Part shown: positions 19,765 to 29,270 of the stretch, piece after piece
Layout: each line of letters starts with the position of its first letter
Numbering within the stretch: position 1 is the stretch's first letter
NCBI RefSeq assembly: GCF_001014615.2
Contig: NZ_LBCQ02000011.1
Location: forward strand, 62,001 to 126,000
DNA length: 64,000 nucleotides
DNA from: Aquamicrobium sp. LC103
Lineage (GTDB): Bacteria; Pseudomonadota; Alphaproteobacteria; Rhizobiales; Rhizobiaceae
Direction of reading: 5' to 3'
The notes under the pieces: generated by a model
Databases searched by the model: none
Seen by the model: only the letters and a program-made list of their open reading frames with translations
Told to the model about the DNA's origin: nothing
Made by a program: the position numbers and the translations under genes

Positions 19765-20019
19765 GATCATCAGGGCCGTCGATCGGGGATAAGAACCCCA
19801 AGGCCCGCCCGGCTCCGCATTATCGGAAAGGCAGTATCCGGAGCCGCCCATGGGACAGGTCATGGGGCAGGATTGCAGGGCGCTTTTGGCGGTTTCCGCC
19901 GCCCTTGATACACGAAGCGTCCCGTTGTCTTGCCCGTGGCTCGTCCGCAAACGAAGCCAGGGAACGTTTCCGTGCGCCGAAGGATATGGCGCGACCCGTT
20001 CCCTCATCGAGGACAAGAC

Positions 20020-22170
20020 ATGTTCAATCACCACAAAGTGGAAATCGAGTGGGGCGGCCGCCCCCTCATTCTGGAAACCGGCAAGATCGCACGTCAGGCT
20101 GACGGCGCGGTGCTCGCGACCTACGGCGAAACCGTGGTGCTCGCGACCGTCGTTTCCATGAAGGAGCCGAAGCCGGGCCTCGACTTCTTCCCGCTGACCG
20201 TCAACTACCAGGAAAAGACCTTCGCGGCCGGCAAGATTCCCGGCGGCTTCTTCAAGCGTGAAGGTCGCCCGAGCGAGAAGGAGACGCTGACGTCGCGTCT
20301 TATAGATCGCCCGATCCGCCCGCTCTTTGCCGACGGCTACAAGAACGACACCCAGATCGTCGTCACCGTCGTGCAGCACGACCTCGAGAACGATCCGGAC
20401 ATCCTCGCAATCGTCGCCACCTCGGCTGCTCTGACGCTTTCTGGCGTGCCCTTCATGGGGCCGATCGGCGGCGCGCGCGTCGGCTACATCGGCGGCGAAT
20501 ACGTCCTGAACCCGCATCTCGACGAAATGCCCGAGTCCAAGCTCGACCTCGTCGTTGCCGGCACGTCGGATGCAGTCCTGATGGTCGAGTCGGAAGCCCA
20601 GGAGCTTCCCGAGGATATCATGCTCGGCGCTGTCATGTTCGGCCACAAGGCGTTCCAGCCGGTGATCGACGCGATCATCAAGCTTGCCGAGGTTGCCGCC
20701 AAGGAGCCGCGCGAGTTCACCTCGCCGACCTATGACGAGCTGGAAGCGGAAATGCTGAAGCTGGTCGAGGGCGAACTGCGCGAAGCCTACAAGAACACGC
20801 AGAAGGCCGAGCGCTACGCTGCCGTCGACGTAGTCAAGGCCAAGGTCAAGGCGCATTTCACGCCGGCTGAGGACGAAGCGCCCAAGTGGACGCCGGAGCA
20901 GATCGGTTCGGTATTCAAGGACCTTCAGGCGAAGATCGTTCGCTGGAACATCCTCGACACCGGCTCGCGCATCGACGGTCGCGACCTGTCGACCGTTCGC
21001 CCGATCGTGTCGGAAGTCGGCATCCTGCCGCGCACCCACGGCTCGGCGCTGTTCACCCGCGGTGAGACGCAGGCGATCGTCGTTGCCACGCTCGGCACCG
21101 GCGAGGACGAGCAGTTCATCGATGCGCTGACCGGCACGTACAAGGAAACGTTCATGCTGCATTACAACTTCCCGCCCTATTCGGTGGGCGAGACCGGCCG
21201 CATGGGTTCGCCCGGCCGCCGCGAGATCGGCCACGGCAAGCTTGCCTGGCGCGCGATCCGTCCGATGCTGCCGGGAGCCGAGCAGTTTCCCTACACGCTG
21301 CGTGTCGTCTCGGAGATCACCGAATCCAATGGCTCGTCCTCGATGGCGACGGTCTGCGGCACCTCTCTCGCGCTGATGGATGCGGGCGTGCCGCTCGCCA
21401 AGCCGGTCGCGGGCATCGCCATGGGCCTGATCAAGGAAGACGATCGCTTCGCGGTTCTCTCCGACATTCTCGGAGACGAGGATCATCTCGGCGACATGGA
21501 CTTCAAGGTCGCCGGCACCGATGCCGGCATCACCTCGCTGCAGATGGACATCAAGATCAGCGGCATCACCGAGGAGATCATGAAGATCGCCCTCGACCAG
21601 GCCAAGGGCGGCCGCGAGCACATCCTCGGCGAGATGGCGAAGGCCATCACCGAGGGTCGTTCGGAACTCGGCGAGTTCGCGCCGCGCATCGAGGTCATGA
21701 CCATACCGACCGACAAGATCCGCGACGTGATCGGCTCGGGCGGCAAGGTCATCCGCGAGATCGTCGAGAAGACCGGCGCCAAGATCAACATCGAGGATGA
21801 CGGCACGGTCAAGATCGCCTCTTCCAACGCCAAGGAGATCGAGGCGGCGAAGAAGTGGATCCACACCATCGTGGCCGAGCCGGAAGTCGGCGAGATCTAC
21901 GAGGGCACGGTCGTCAAGACCGCCGATTTCGGCGCCTTCGTCAATTTCTTCGGCCCGAAGGACGGTCTCGTCCACATTTCGCAGCTCTCCAACGAGCGCG
22001 TCGCCAAGACCACCGACGTCGTCAAGGAAGGCGACAAGGTCTACGTCAAGCTCATGGGCTTCGACGAGCGCGGCAAGGTGCGCCTCTCCATGAAGGTCGT
22101 CGACCAGGAGACCGGCAAGGAGATCGCGCGCGAGAAGAAGAAGGAAGACGCCGAGGAGGCCGACGCCTGA
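20020..22170 (+). CDS. pnp: Polynucleotide phosphorylase
   Basis: 716 residues; phosphorolytic 3'-5' exoribonuclease of the degradosome. Two RNase PH-like domains (about 10-230 and 310-540, with [20 protein letters not shown] and [20 protein letters not shown]) flank an all-alpha domain. A KH domain ([20 protein letters not shown]) and an S1 domain (about 620-690) complete the protein. The start is the ATG before [15 protein letters not shown] with GAGGAC upstream; earlier in-frame starts are rejected because the family begins here. A strong terminator follows. Confidence 0.98.
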   Translation: MFNHHKVEIEWGGRPLILETGKIARQADGAVLATYGETVVLATVVSMKEPKPGLDFFPLTVNYQEKTFAAGKIPGGFFKREGRPSEKETLTSRLIDRPIRPLFADGYKNDTQIVVTVVQHDLENDPDILAIVATSAALTLSGVPFMGPIGGARVGYIGGEYVLNPHLDEMPESKLDLVVAGTSDAVLMVESEAQELPEDIMLGAVMFGHKAFQPVIDAIIKLAEVAAKEPREFTSPTYDELEAEMLKLVEGELREAYKNTQKAERYAAVDVVKAKVKAHFTPAEDEAPKWTPEQIGSVFKDLQAKIVRWNILDTGSRIDGRDLSTVRPIVSEVGILPRTHGSALFTRGETQAIVVATLGTGEDEQFIDALTGTYKETFMLHYNFPPYSVGETGRMGSPGRREIGHGKLAWRAIRPMLPGAEQFPYTLRVVSEITESNGSSSMATVCGTSLALMDAGVPLAKPVAGIAMGLIKEDDRFAVLSDILGDEDHLGDMDFKVAGTDAGITSLQMDIKISGITEEIMKIALDQAKGGREHILGEMAKAITEGRSELGEFAPRIEVMTIPTDKIRDVIGSGGKVIREIVEKTGAKINIEDDGTVKIASSNAKEIEAAKKWIHTIVAEPEVGEIYEGTVVKTADFGAFVNFFGPKDGLVHISQLSNERVAKTTDVVKEGDKVYVKLMGFDERGKVRLSMKVVDQETGKEIAREKKKEDAEEADA

Positions 22171-22193
22171 TTCCAGGCATCTCCGTTCAAACG

Positions 22194-22231
22194 AAAGAAG
22201 GGGCGCGACCGCAAGGTCGCGCCCCTTTCTT
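22194..22231 (+). terminator. Terminator of rpsO-pnp
   Basis: GGGGCGCGACC (22200-22210), GCAA loop, GGTCGCGCCCC (22215-22225), then TTTCTT. Flanking AAAGAA/TTTCTT lengthen the helix. A convincing intrinsic terminator. Confidence 0.9.
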
Positions 22232-22252
22232 GTCGTGGCGGGGAAATCGCTC

Positions 22253-22424
22253 CCGGGCGTTTCCGGATGAAATGGAATCGTCGCTTGGAACGCCTCCTCC
22301 ACCACGCTTCGCGTGGTCCCGCTCCGCAGGGGAGGAATCGGCGTCGCGGACGGCCGCACCGTGGATCCTCCCCCGTTTTCATGGGGGGAGGGGGCGTTTC
22401 GGTGAAAACCTGAACTGCCCTAAG
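22253..22424. repeat. Dispersed intergenic repeat, copy B
   Basis: The left arm GGGCGTTTCCGGATGAAATG through GGAATCGTCGCTTGGAACGCC and the right arm GGTGAAAACCTGAACTGCCC match copy A (2754-2926) in the same direction. The core (about 22296-22392) matches copy A only as reverse complement; 22351-22374 is a 24-base perfect inverted match to 2816-2839. The terminal inverted repeat is decayed here (CCGGGC left, GCCCTAAG right). The right end carries the TAG stop of the oxidoreductase gene on the minus strand. Confidence 0.85.
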
Positions 22425-23535
22425 CCGCGAAGGGATAGTCGATCAGGCCCTTGGCACCGCCGCCGTAGAACGTCTCCTTCCGCGGCTCGTTGAGCGGAAG
22501 CTTGTCCTTGAACCTGCGCACCAGGTCCGGATTGGCGATGAAGAGCTTGCCGAAGGCGACCATGTCCGCCCGGCCGCTCGAAACCGCGTCCTCGGCGAGT
22601 TGCCTGTCATAGCCGTTGTTGACGACCCATGCGCCGGCGCCGCCGGCGTTGCGGTAGGCCGTCTTGAAGGCCTCGTAGTCGAACGGCTTCTCACTCTGCC
22701 GGAAGGCACGGTCGCCTCCCGTGGCGCCTTCGATGACATGGATATAGGCGAGGTCGTAGGCGCCGAGCCCCGCCGCGACATGCTCGAACAGCGGTTGCGG
22801 GTCGGGATCGGAAGCATCGTTGGCCGGCGTCACCGGCGAAATCCGGATGCCGACACGGCCGCCGCCCACCTCCTCGACGACGGCCTTGACGACCTCGAAC
22901 AAAAACCGCGTGCGGTTTTCGATCGAACCGCCATATTGGTCGGTGCGATGGTTGCTGCCCGAGCGCATGAACTGGTCGATCAGATAACCGTTCGCGGCAT
23001 GGATCTCGACGCCGTCGAAGCCCGCTTCGGTCACCGCCGCGCGTGCTGCGCGCCGATAGTCCTCCACGATGCCGGGCAGTTCGCCCGCCTCCAGCGCGCG
23101 CGGCTCGGAGGTCTCCGCGAATGCGCCGGTGCCGTCCTCGTTGACAAGATAGGTCTTCGATTTCGCACGTATCGCCGACGGAGCGACGGGCTTGCCGCCG
23201 CCCGGCTGCAGTGTGTCGTGGGAAATGCGCCCGACATGCCAGAGCTGGGTGACGATCTTGCCTTTCTCCGCGTGCACGGCGTCGGTGACCTTGCGCCACG
23301 CCGCGAGCTGCTCCGGCGCGTAGAGGCCCGGCACGTCGGCGTAGCCCTGGCCCTGATGGCTGATCGCCGTCGCCTCGGTGATCAGCAGGCCGGCCGTGGC
23401 GCGCTGGCTGTAATAGGTCACCGAGAGCTCCGTCGGAACCGCGTTGGGGGAGCGGTTTCGCGTCAGCGGCGCCATGGCGAAGCGGTTTGCGACGTCGATG
23501 TCGCCGATCCTGGTCGGGTCGAAAAGAGTGGCCAT
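22420..23535 (-). CDS. Old yellow enzyme family alkene reductase (NemA-like)
   Basis: 371 residues, FMN-dependent NAD(P)H oxidoreductase. The TIM barrel starts at LFDPTRIGDIDVANRFAMAP. YADVPGLYAPEQLAAWRKVT and QLWHVGRISH are conserved flavin/substrate-contact regions, and DGVEIHAANGYLIDQFMRSG holds the HxxN pair that binds the phenolic substrate ring. GGSIENRTRFLFEVVKAVVE also fits. Such enzymes reduce activated alkenes (N-ethylmaleimide, quinones, nitroesters). It lies 28 bases after an ArsR-type regulator and probably shares its operon. The final codons and stop fall in the adjoining dispersed repeat. Confidence 0.92.
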   Translation of the reverse strand: MATLFDPTRIGDIDVANRFAMAPLTRNRSPNAVPTELSVTYYSQRATAGLLITEATAISHQGQGYADVPGLYAPEQLAAWRKVTDAVHAEKGKIVTQLWHVGRISHDTLQPGGGKPVAPSAIRAKSKTYLVNEDGTGAFAETSEPRALEAGELPGIVEDYRRAARAAVTEAGFDGVEIHAANGYLIDQFMRSGSNHRTDQYGGSIENRTRFLFEVVKAVVEEVGGGRVGIRISPVTPANDASDPDPQPLFEHVAAGLGAYDLAYIHVIEGATGGDRAFRQSEKPFDYEAFKTAYRNAGGAGAWVVNNGYDRQLAEDAVSSGRADMVAFGKLFIANPDLVRRFKDKLPLNEPRKETFYGGGAKGLIDYPFAA

Positions 23536-23563
23536 CAAAGAACCTTTCACGGTTTTAGGGGGA

Positions 23564-23854
23564 TTAGAGATCGTCGAGCGAGGAGCGGAAGGCGGCGATC
23601 GCCGCCTCGTCGCGCTTGTAGAAAACCCATTGCCCGACGCGCCGGCTGGATACGAGCCCGGCGGCGGTGAGCACGGCGAGGTGGGTGGATACGGTCGATT
23701 GGGACAGCTTGCACTTCTCGAACTGGCCGGCGCACACGCCCATCTCCAGCGGGTGCTCCTGGCCGCTGAAATGCTTCTCCGGTTCCTTGAGCCAGGCGAG
23801 CATGTTCCGGCGCACGGGGTGCGCGACGGCTTTGAGAACGGCATCCTTGTCCAT
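23564..23854 (-). CDS. ArsR family winged-helix regulator
   Basis: 96 residues. The winged helix contains AVLKAVAHPVRRNMLAWLKE and CKLSQSTVSTHLAVLTAAGL (recognition helix), then RRVGQWVFYKRDEAAIAAF. Two cysteines, in GVCAGQFEKCKLSQ just before the recognition helix, are placed where thiol-reactive electrophiles or metals could act; the spacing is not the usual ELCVCDL metal site. It precedes the old yellow enzyme, and a perfect palindrome lies just upstream of its start. A likely role is an electrophile-sensing repressor of its own operon; this is inference. Confidence 0.87.
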   Translation of the reverse strand: MDKDAVLKAVAHPVRRNMLAWLKEPEKHFSGQEHPLEMGVCAGQFEKCKLSQSTVSTHLAVLTAAGLVSSRRVGQWVFYKRDEAAIAAFRSSLDDL

Positions 23855-23884
23855 GGTCGGTCCACATTGATTTCTACCGATATA

Positions 23885-23906
23885 TATATCGTCGGGAGAC
23901 GATATA
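23885..23906. promoter_or_regulatory. Operator palindrome of the ArsR-oxidoreductase operon
   Basis: TATATCGTC (23885-23893), GGGA, GACGATATA (23898-23906): nine perfect inverted pairs, 31 bases upstream of the ArsR start codon. The AT-rich arms stand out from the GC-rich background and could include promoter elements. The probable binding site of the ArsR protein. Confidence 0.7.
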
Positions 23907-24017
23907 AAGGCATGTGGTGGTCGCTGTGGCTGCGATGTCGAGAAAATCTTTTCCCTCGAGCAAGGCCGTCCCGCCGGCATTCCATTTGTTCGCTTGATTT
24001 TCGGCACGCGAGCGGGA

Positions 24018-25073
24018 ATGACGACCGCAATGGTTTCAGATAAGGGAAGTTTCGTGAGCGAAGGACATGCAAGGACGCTCTTCCATCCGTTCGAGGCGGA
24101 AATGCTGCCGCTTCCCTGGTCGACGGAGCGCGTGCTGATCTTCAATCCGCCCCCCGGTTTCCGGGCGCCTACGGGCTTTCGCGCCGCGCTCTTCCCGGTT
24201 CAGGATTTTCGCCCCTTCTTCCTCGATCTCGTAAAGTCCGGCTATCCGGCGGCTTCGGAGGCTAGCGGCGACGGCTACGATCTCGCGCTGGTGCTGTGCG
24301 GCCGCCATCGCGGGCAGAACGAGCTTTGGGTCGCCGACGCCCTGCGCCGCGTCAAGCCGGGGAGCAGGGTCGTCATCGCGGGCGGCAAGACCGAGGGGGC
24401 CGCCAGCCTGCGCAAGCGCCTCGGCGGGCTGATGGAGATCGAGGGACACGCATCGAAGCACCATGGCGTCGTCTTCTGGCTGACGCGATCGGACGATCTC
24501 GCGGCCGCGTCGGCGCTCGAGGCGGCCAATCCGGCGATGCTGGTCGAAGGCAGGTTCCGCACCGCGCCCGGCATGTTCTCGCATGACCGGGTCGATGCCG
24601 GTTCGCGGCTTCTCGCCGGGAATCTGCCGGCCGACATCAAGGGCGCGGTGGCGGATTTCGGCGCTGGGTGGGGCTATCTCTCGGTCCGAGTGGCGGAGCG
24701 TGCGGCGGGGCTTTCGGCGCTCGACCTCTACGAGGCCGGCTTCACGGCAAGCGAGGCCGCGAAGGCGAATCTCGCCGTGCTCGCTCCGGACGTGCCCGCG
24801 CGCGTCTTCTGGCACGACCTGCTGAGCGAGAAGGTCGAGCGGCGTTACGATCTCGTCGTGATGAACCCGCCGTTCCATCAGGGCAGGGCGGCCGAACCCT
24901 CGATCGGCGAGCGCATGATCCAGACGGCGTCGGCGGCGCTGAAGCCCGGCGGCCGCCTTCTCCTCGTCGCCAACAGGCCGCTGCCCTACGAAGCGGTGCT
25001 GCAGGCGAAATTCGCGCGGCATGGCGAAATATGCCGCGACGAACGCTTCAAGATTCTCTGGGCAATCCGCTGA
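24018..25073 (+). CDS. RsmC-like class I SAM-dependent methyltransferase
   Basis: 351 residues from the ATG at 24018 (GAGCGGGA just upstream). A GTG at 24054 behind AAGGGAAG is a serious alternative. The layout is a degenerate N-terminal methyltransferase-like domain (about 30-175) and an active C-terminal domain with ADFGAGWGYLSVRVAE (SAM motif I) and DLVVMNPPFHQGR, the NPPF motif of N-methylating enzymes. This fits RsmC/RlmG, which make m2G in rRNA; RsmC modifies 16S G1207. Target assignment is by family only. It is convergent with fabI. Confidence 0.82.
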   Translation: MTTAMVSDKGSFVSEGHARTLFHPFEAEMLPLPWSTERVLIFNPPPGFRAPTGFRAALFPVQDFRPFFLDLVKSGYPAASEASGDGYDLALVLCGRHRGQNELWVADALRRVKPGSRVVIAGGKTEGAASLRKRLGGLMEIEGHASKHHGVVFWLTRSDDLAAASALEAANPAMLVEGRFRTAPGMFSHDRVDAGSRLLAGNLPADIKGAVADFGAGWGYLSVRVAERAAGLSALDLYEAGFTASEAAKANLAVLAPDVPARVFWHDLLSEKVERRYDLVVMNPPFHQGRAAEPSIGERMIQTASAALKPGGRLLLVANRPLPYEAVLQAKFARHGEICRDERFKILWAIR

Positions 25074-25083
25074 GGACCGGCGG

Positions 25084-25106
25084 CCGGCGAGATCAACTCT
25101 CGCCGG
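25084..25106. terminator. Hairpin between the rsmC-like gene and fabI
   Basis: CCGGCGAGA (25084-25092), TCAAC loop, TCTCGCCGG (25098-25106), nine perfect pairs. It overlaps the last codons of fabI on the minus strand. No U-run, so termination strength is uncertain; position suggests a shared bidirectional terminator. Confidence 0.5.
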
Positions 25107-25905
25107 TGTCGGTGCGCTTGAGTTCGGAAAGCGAGGGCATGGACGTGACGTGATAGCCCGAATCCACATAGTGGATTTCGCCAGTCACGCCGGAGGACAG
25201 ATCCGAGAGCAGATAAAGCGCCGAGCCTCCGACGTCCTCGATGGTCACGTTGCGCCGCAGCGGGGAATTGCGCTGCTGGTAGGAATACATGATCCGCGCG
25301 TCCGAAATGCCCGCGCCCGCCAGCGTGCGCACCGTGCCGGGCGACAGGCAGTTCACGCGAATGCCGCGCGGGCCGTAGTCGTTGGCGAGATAGCGCACGC
25401 TCGCCTCCAGCCCCGCCTTGGCGATCCCCATGACGTTGTAGTTGGGCATGACGCGCACCGAACCCGCATAGGTGAGCGTGATCATCGAGCCGCCGTCCGG
25501 CATGAGCGCCGCCGCCTTCCGCGCCACCTCGGTGAAGGAGTAGCAGGAGATCACCATGGTGCGGACGAAATTGTCCTTGGTGGTGTCGGCGTAGAGGCCC
25601 TTCAACTCGTTGCGGTCGGAAAAGCCGATCGCGTGGACGATGAAGTCCATCGTGCCCCATTCGGCCTTGAGCGTGTCGAAAACCTGATCGACGCTGGCGC
25701 TGTCCTCGACGTCGCAGGGCAGCACCAGCGAGGCGCCGACCTTCTCCGCCAGCGGCTTCACGCGGCGGCCGAAGGCTTCGCCCTGATAGGTGAAGGCCAT
25801 CTCGGCGCCGTGCTCGGCGAGGCGCTGGGCGATGCCCCATGCAATCGAATGGTCGTTGGCGACGCCCATGACGAGGCCGCGCTTGCCTTTCATCAATCCT
25901 TCCAT
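25093..25905 (-). CDS. fabI: Enoyl-[acyl-carrier-protein] reductase
   Basis: 270 residues, short-chain dehydrogenase fold, NADH-dependent last step of each fatty acid elongation cycle. KGKRGLVMGVANDHSIAWGI is the cofactor-binding start of the FabI family. The catalytic Tyr-Lys pair lies in PNYNVMGIAKAGLEASVRYL. The start at MEGLMKGKRG is chosen; an upstream ATG would overlap fabB. It is 13 bases after fabB in the fabA-fabB-fabI operon. This enzyme class is the triclosan target. Confidence 0.95.
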   Translation of the reverse strand: MEGLMKGKRGLVMGVANDHSIAWGIAQRLAEHGAEMAFTYQGEAFGRRVKPLAEKVGASLVLPCDVEDSASVDQVFDTLKAEWGTMDFIVHAIGFSDRNELKGLYADTTKDNFVRTMVISCYSFTEVARKAAALMPDGGSMITLTYAGSVRVMPNYNVMGIAKAGLEASVRYLANDYGPRGIRVNCLSPGTVRTLAGAGISDARIMYSYQQRNSPLRRNVTIEDVGGSALYLLSDLSSGVTGEIHYVDSGYHVTSMPSLSELKRTDTGES

Positions 25906-25918
25906 GGGAAGTATATCC

Positions 25919-27139
25919 TCAGCCGTTGTAACGCTGGAAAACGAGCGTGGCATTGGTGCCGCCGAAGCCGAAGGAGTTCGACAGCACGGTGTCGATCCTG
26001 GCGTCGTCGATGCGCTTGCGCACGATGGGCATGCCCTCGAATTCCGGATCGAGCTCCTCGATATGCGCGCTCTCGCCGATGAAGCCGCCCTGCATCATCA
26101 GGATCGAATAGATCGATTCCTGCACGCCGGCGGCGCCCAGCGAATGGCCGGTCAGCGACTTGGTGGAGGCAATATGCGGGATCTTCTCACCGAACACCTC
26201 GCGGATGGCGTTCATTTCCCTGGAATCGCCGACAGGCGTGGAAGTGCCATGCGTGTTGATGTAGTCGACGTCGCCCTGCACGGTCGCGAGCGCCTGCTTC
26301 ATGCAGCGCACCGCTCCCTCGCCCGAAGGAGCCACCATGTCGTAGCCGTCCGAAGTCGCGCCGTAGCCGACCACCTCGGCATAGATCGTCGCGCCGCGCG
26401 CCTTGGCATGCTCCAGTTCCTCGAGCACGAGCACACCGGCGCCGCCGGCGATCACGAAGCCGTCGCGGTTGATGTCATAGGCGCGGGAAGCCGCGGCCGG
26501 CCTGTCGTTGAACTTCGAGGACATGGCTCCCATTGCGTCGAACAGGTTCGACATGGTCCAGTCGAGATCCTCGTGGCCGCCGGCGAAGATCATGTCCTGC
26601 TTGCCCCACTGGATCAGCTCGTAGGCATTGCCGATGCAGTGCGCGGAGGTCGAGCAGGCCGATGAGATCGAATAGTTCACGCCGTGGATCTTGAACCAGG
26701 TGGCAAGCGTGGCCGAGGCCGTGGAGGACATCGCCTTCGGCACGGCGAACGGCCCGATGCGCTTGGGGCTGTTGTTCTTCTCGGTGATCTCGGCCGCCTC
26801 GACGATGGTGCGGGTCGACGGTCCGCCCGAGCCCATGATGATGCCGGTACGCTCGTTGGTGACGTCGCTCTCCTCCAGACCGGCGGACGCGATCGCCTGC
26901 TGCATGGCGACATGGTTCCACGCGCCGCCCTTGTGCAGGAAGCGCATGGCGCGGCGGTCGACCAGTTCGGTCGGGTCCAGCGTCGGCGCGCCCCAGACCT
27001 GGCAGCGGAAGCCGTGCTCGGCGAAATCGTCGGAGAAGGTGATGCCGGACTTCGCATCCCGCAGCGAAGCCTGAACCTCGTCGGCGTCGTTGCCGATGGA
27101 GGATACGATGCCTAGACCGGTGACAACCACTCGTCTCAT
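25919..27139 (-). CDS. fabB: Beta-ketoacyl-ACP synthase I
   Basis: 406 residues, thiolase fold. The catalytic Cys is in [16 protein letters not shown], and the two His in [15 protein letters not shown] and [12 protein letters not shown]. The ending [18 protein letters not shown] is standard. The start is the ATG before [16 protein letters not shown]. Between fabA and fabI it completes the unsaturated fatty acid module: FabA makes cis-3-decenoyl-ACP and FabB elongates it. Confidence 0.95.
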   Translation of the reverse strand: MRRVVVTGLGIVSSIGNDADEVQASLRDAKSGITFSDDFAEHGFRCQVWGAPTLDPTELVDRRAMRFLHKGGAWNHVAMQQAIASAGLEESDVTNERTGIIMGSGGPSTRTIVEAAEITEKNNSPKRIGPFAVPKAMSSTASATLATWFKIHGVNYSISSACSTSAHCIGNAYELIQWGKQDMIFAGGHEDLDWTMSNLFDAMGAMSSKFNDRPAAASRAYDINRDGFVIAGGAGVLVLEELEHAKARGATIYAEVVGYGATSDGYDMVAPSGEGAVRCMKQALATVQGDVDYINTHGTSTPVGDSREMNAIREVFGEKIPHIASTKSLTGHSLGAAGVQESIYSILMMQGGFIGESAHIEELDPEFEGMPIVRKRIDDARIDTVLSNSFGFGGTNATLVFQRYNG

Positions 27140-27193
27140 CTGGCTTTCCTTTGTTTGCAAGGCCCGCGGCCGTTGATGGCAAAGCCGGAGGGC

Positions 27194-27709
27194 TTACGCC
27201 GCTTCCTGCTTGGCGAGGCCGACGCGAAGGTCGGTCGCCGTATAGATGGTCTCGCCGTCGGCCTTGAGCCAGCCGTCGGCGGTGCCGAGAACGAGCCGGC
27301 CGCGCATCACGCGCTTGAAATCCACGCCGTATTCGACCTTCTTGACCTTCGGGGTGACCATGCCCTTGAACTTCACCTCGCCGGTGGAAAGCGCCATGCC
27401 CTTGCCGGGCTCGCCGAGCCAGCCGAGGAAGAAGCCCGTCATCTGCCACATCGCGTCGAGGCCGAGGCAGCCGGGCATGATCGGATTGTCGATGAAATGG
27501 CAGGGGAAGAACCAGAGGTCCCGCCGGATTTCGAGCTCGGCGCGCACATAGCCCTTGTCGAATGCGCCTCCGGTCTCGCTGATCTCGGTGATGCGGTCGA
27601 ACATCAGCATCGGGGGGTAGGGAAGCTGCGCGTTGCCCGGGCCGAACAATTCGCCCTTCGCGCAGGCGAGAAGGTCGTCATATGTGTAGCTCGATTTGCG
27701 TTCAGCCAT
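27194..27709 (-). CDS. fabA: 3-hydroxydecanoyl-ACP dehydratase/isomerase
   Basis: 171 residues, hot-dog fold. The catalytic His is in [20 protein letters not shown], with Asp nearby in the same motif ([11 protein letters not shown]). It introduces the cis double bond in unsaturated fatty acid synthesis. First gene of the fabA-fabB-fabI operon, divergent from irr across 250 bases. The ATG before [20 protein letters not shown] is the normal start. Confidence 0.95.
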   Translation of the reverse strand: MAERKSSYTYDDLLACAKGELFGPGNAQLPYPPMLMFDRITEISETGGAFDKGYVRAELEIRRDLWFFPCHFIDNPIMPGCLGLDAMWQMTGFFLGWLGEPGKGMALSTGEVKFKGMVTPKVKKVEYGVDFKRVMRGRLVLGTADGWLKADGETIYTATDLRVGLAKQEAA

Positions 27710-27854
27710 CTCTTTTCCGTTTCGTCCCCGTTTCGACGCGTCGCGACCTTTGATATTTTCCTCGGCCGACGCCATTCCCCTATCACAGAGTGTTTCCCGC
27801 AGGAAACCGCCGAAGGGCTTATATCGTGGGTGCCCGGCGGTCAATGTGCCGCTA

Positions 27855-27883
27855 TTGATCGCTTCACCTTCACGGAATATATG
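27855..27883 (+). promoter_or_regulatory. Candidate irr promoter
   Basis: TTGATC (27855-27860), 17 bases, TATATG (27878-27883), with the irr start 77 bases further on. It is a good sigma-70 match in the irr-fabA intergenic region. I see no clear ICE-box-like palindrome within it. Confidence 0.6.
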
Positions 27884-27959
27884 TTGAAAAGGCGGCAGTC
27901 CGCGCGAATTGCCGAATTGGCGGAGCTTCGCCGGCTGGTCGCGAACCGAGTAGGGACAG

Positions 27960-28391
27960 ATGGACAGGAACGGCTGCAACATGACGTTCGAGGTGGAGAC
28001 GCGGGTGCGCGCCGCCGGGCTGCGCCCGACGCGGCAGCGTGTGGCGCTGGCCGACCTGCTCTTCGCCAAGGGCGACAGGCACCTGTCGGCCGAGGAACTC
28101 CACGAGGAGGCGCTGCAGGCGGGCGTGGCGGTTTCGCTGGCCACCGTCTACAACACGCTCCATCAGTTTACCGAGGCGGGGCTGCTGCGCATCCTCGCGA
28201 TCGAGGGGGCGAAGACCTATTTCGACACCAACACGTCCGATCACCATCATTTCTTCATCGAGGGCGAGAACCGGGTGATGGACATCGAGCACGGGCCGGT
28301 CAGCGTGATGAACCTGCCCGAGCCGCCGGAGGGCATGGAAATCGCCAATGTGGACATCATCGTCCGCCTGAGGCCTAAGACGACCCGCTGA
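27960..28391 (+). CDS. irr: Iron response regulator Irr (Fur family)
   Basis: 143 residues. The winged helix (residues about 10-85) contains [20 protein letters not shown] and [20 protein letters not shown]. The metal/haem site has [10 protein letters not shown], the histidine triplet typical of Irr, where Fur would have the HHD-type site. No N-terminal haem regulatory GCP motif is present, as in most Rhizobiales outside Bradyrhizobium. Irr represses haem synthesis and activates iron uptake under low iron, and is degraded or inactivated by haem. It is divergent from fabA, a common Rhizobiales arrangement. Confidence 0.93.
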   Translation: MDRNGCNMTFEVETRVRAAGLRPTRQRVALADLLFAKGDRHLSAEELHEEALQAGVAVSLATVYNTLHQFTEAGLLRILAIEGAKTYFDTNTSDHHHFFIEGENRVMDIEHGPVSVMNLPEPPEGMEIANVDIIVRLRPKTTR

Positions 28392-28413
28392 CACGGCTTC
28401 GAAGCAGCGATCG

Positions 28414-28440
28414 AACCCGCCCGCAGAGGCGGGTTTTTTT
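28414..28440 (+). terminator. irr terminator
   Basis: AACCCGCC (28414-28421), CGCAGA loop, GGCGGGTT (28428-28435), then an uninterrupted T-run to 28440. A classic rho-independent terminator. Confidence 0.95.
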
Positions 28441-28536
28441 GTTCGCGATGAATCGCCGTAGGCGGCCGTTGCGCCGCAACTGGAGAGGCGGTGAGGGTCC
28501 GCACGGGCCCCAGCAGCGCGCGCCTTGCGGACAAGC

Positions 28537-29094
28537 TCAGTCCTTGTAGGTCTCGCCCGGATAGGCGCCCCAGATCTGCGATTGGCTGACCCAGCCCTTG
28601 TGGCCGGCGAAATCCATCTCGCACCAGGTTCCGTTGCACATGCTGATCGTGCCGATCACGCCGGGCTCGAGCCGGGCGATGATGCGCGAGGAGGTGTCGG
28701 GCTGCGTGCGCAGCAGAATCTCGGTTTCCTTGCCGCGCTGCCAGGGCGCGGCGATAGCCGTGCGGCGACCGGAAAGAAGCGACTGGTTGATCCAGCCCTC
28801 CGCCCCGTCGGCATCGCGCACGCGGCGCCAATTGTCGTATTCCTGGATGATCTCCATCGGCACGCCCGATTTCAGGTAGCGCCATTCGATCGCGTAGTTC
28901 AAACCGGGGCCGACCCTGAGATTGACCTTGCCGGATTTGAGGCTGACGAATCGCGGCAGCGGCAGTCCGCTGGAACCCACGCTCTGCGCGGCCGCCTCGG
29001 CCAGCGGAGCAAGCAGCATCGCCGCAACCAATCCGGCGCCCGCCAGCACCGTACCCAATCTCGACCGAAGTCGCATCAATCCCTGCATTCTCAT
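28537..29094 (-). CDS. Secreted bacterial SH3-domain protein
   Basis: 185 residues. An N-terminal signal peptide (LGTVLAGAGLVAAMLLAPLA, likely cleaved after AEAAAQ) leads to two SH3-like repeats: the first with KVNLRVGPGLNYAIEWRYLK, the second with EILLRTQPDTSSRIIARLEP and the ending GWVSQSQIWG. Proteins of this type (DUF1058 family) are periplasmic and thought to bind cell-wall material. There is no catalytic domain. It is convergent with irr and divergent from the 2-hydroxyacid dehydrogenase. Confidence 0.85.
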   Translation of the reverse strand: MRMQGLMRLRSRLGTVLAGAGLVAAMLLAPLAEAAAQSVGSSGLPLPRFVSLKSGKVNLRVGPGLNYAIEWRYLKSGVPMEIIQEYDNWRRVRDADGAEGWINQSLLSGRRTAIAAPWQRGKETEILLRTQPDTSSRIIARLEPGVIGTISMCNGTWCEMDFAGHKGWVSQSQIWGAYPGETYKD

Positions 29095-29270
29095 TCCCAG
29101 TACCGCATGCCGCGCTTTCCGACCGCGCATCGCGAAGAACCCTTTTCCTTTGTCATCGACGGGACGGCTTGGTACACAGATACCAAGTCCAGGACCTGTT
29201 CCGACACCGGTTTCAAGTGTCGCCTTTCTTGGTTAAAGAGGTCTCAACAAGACCCGGATTCGAGGAACTC

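Noticed and set aside
19585-22359. 924-codon open frame on the minus strand across pnp
   Set aside because: It is the antisense of a certain gene in high-GC DNA; the protein is low-complexity (Asp, Arg, Leu, Val) with no family resemblance.
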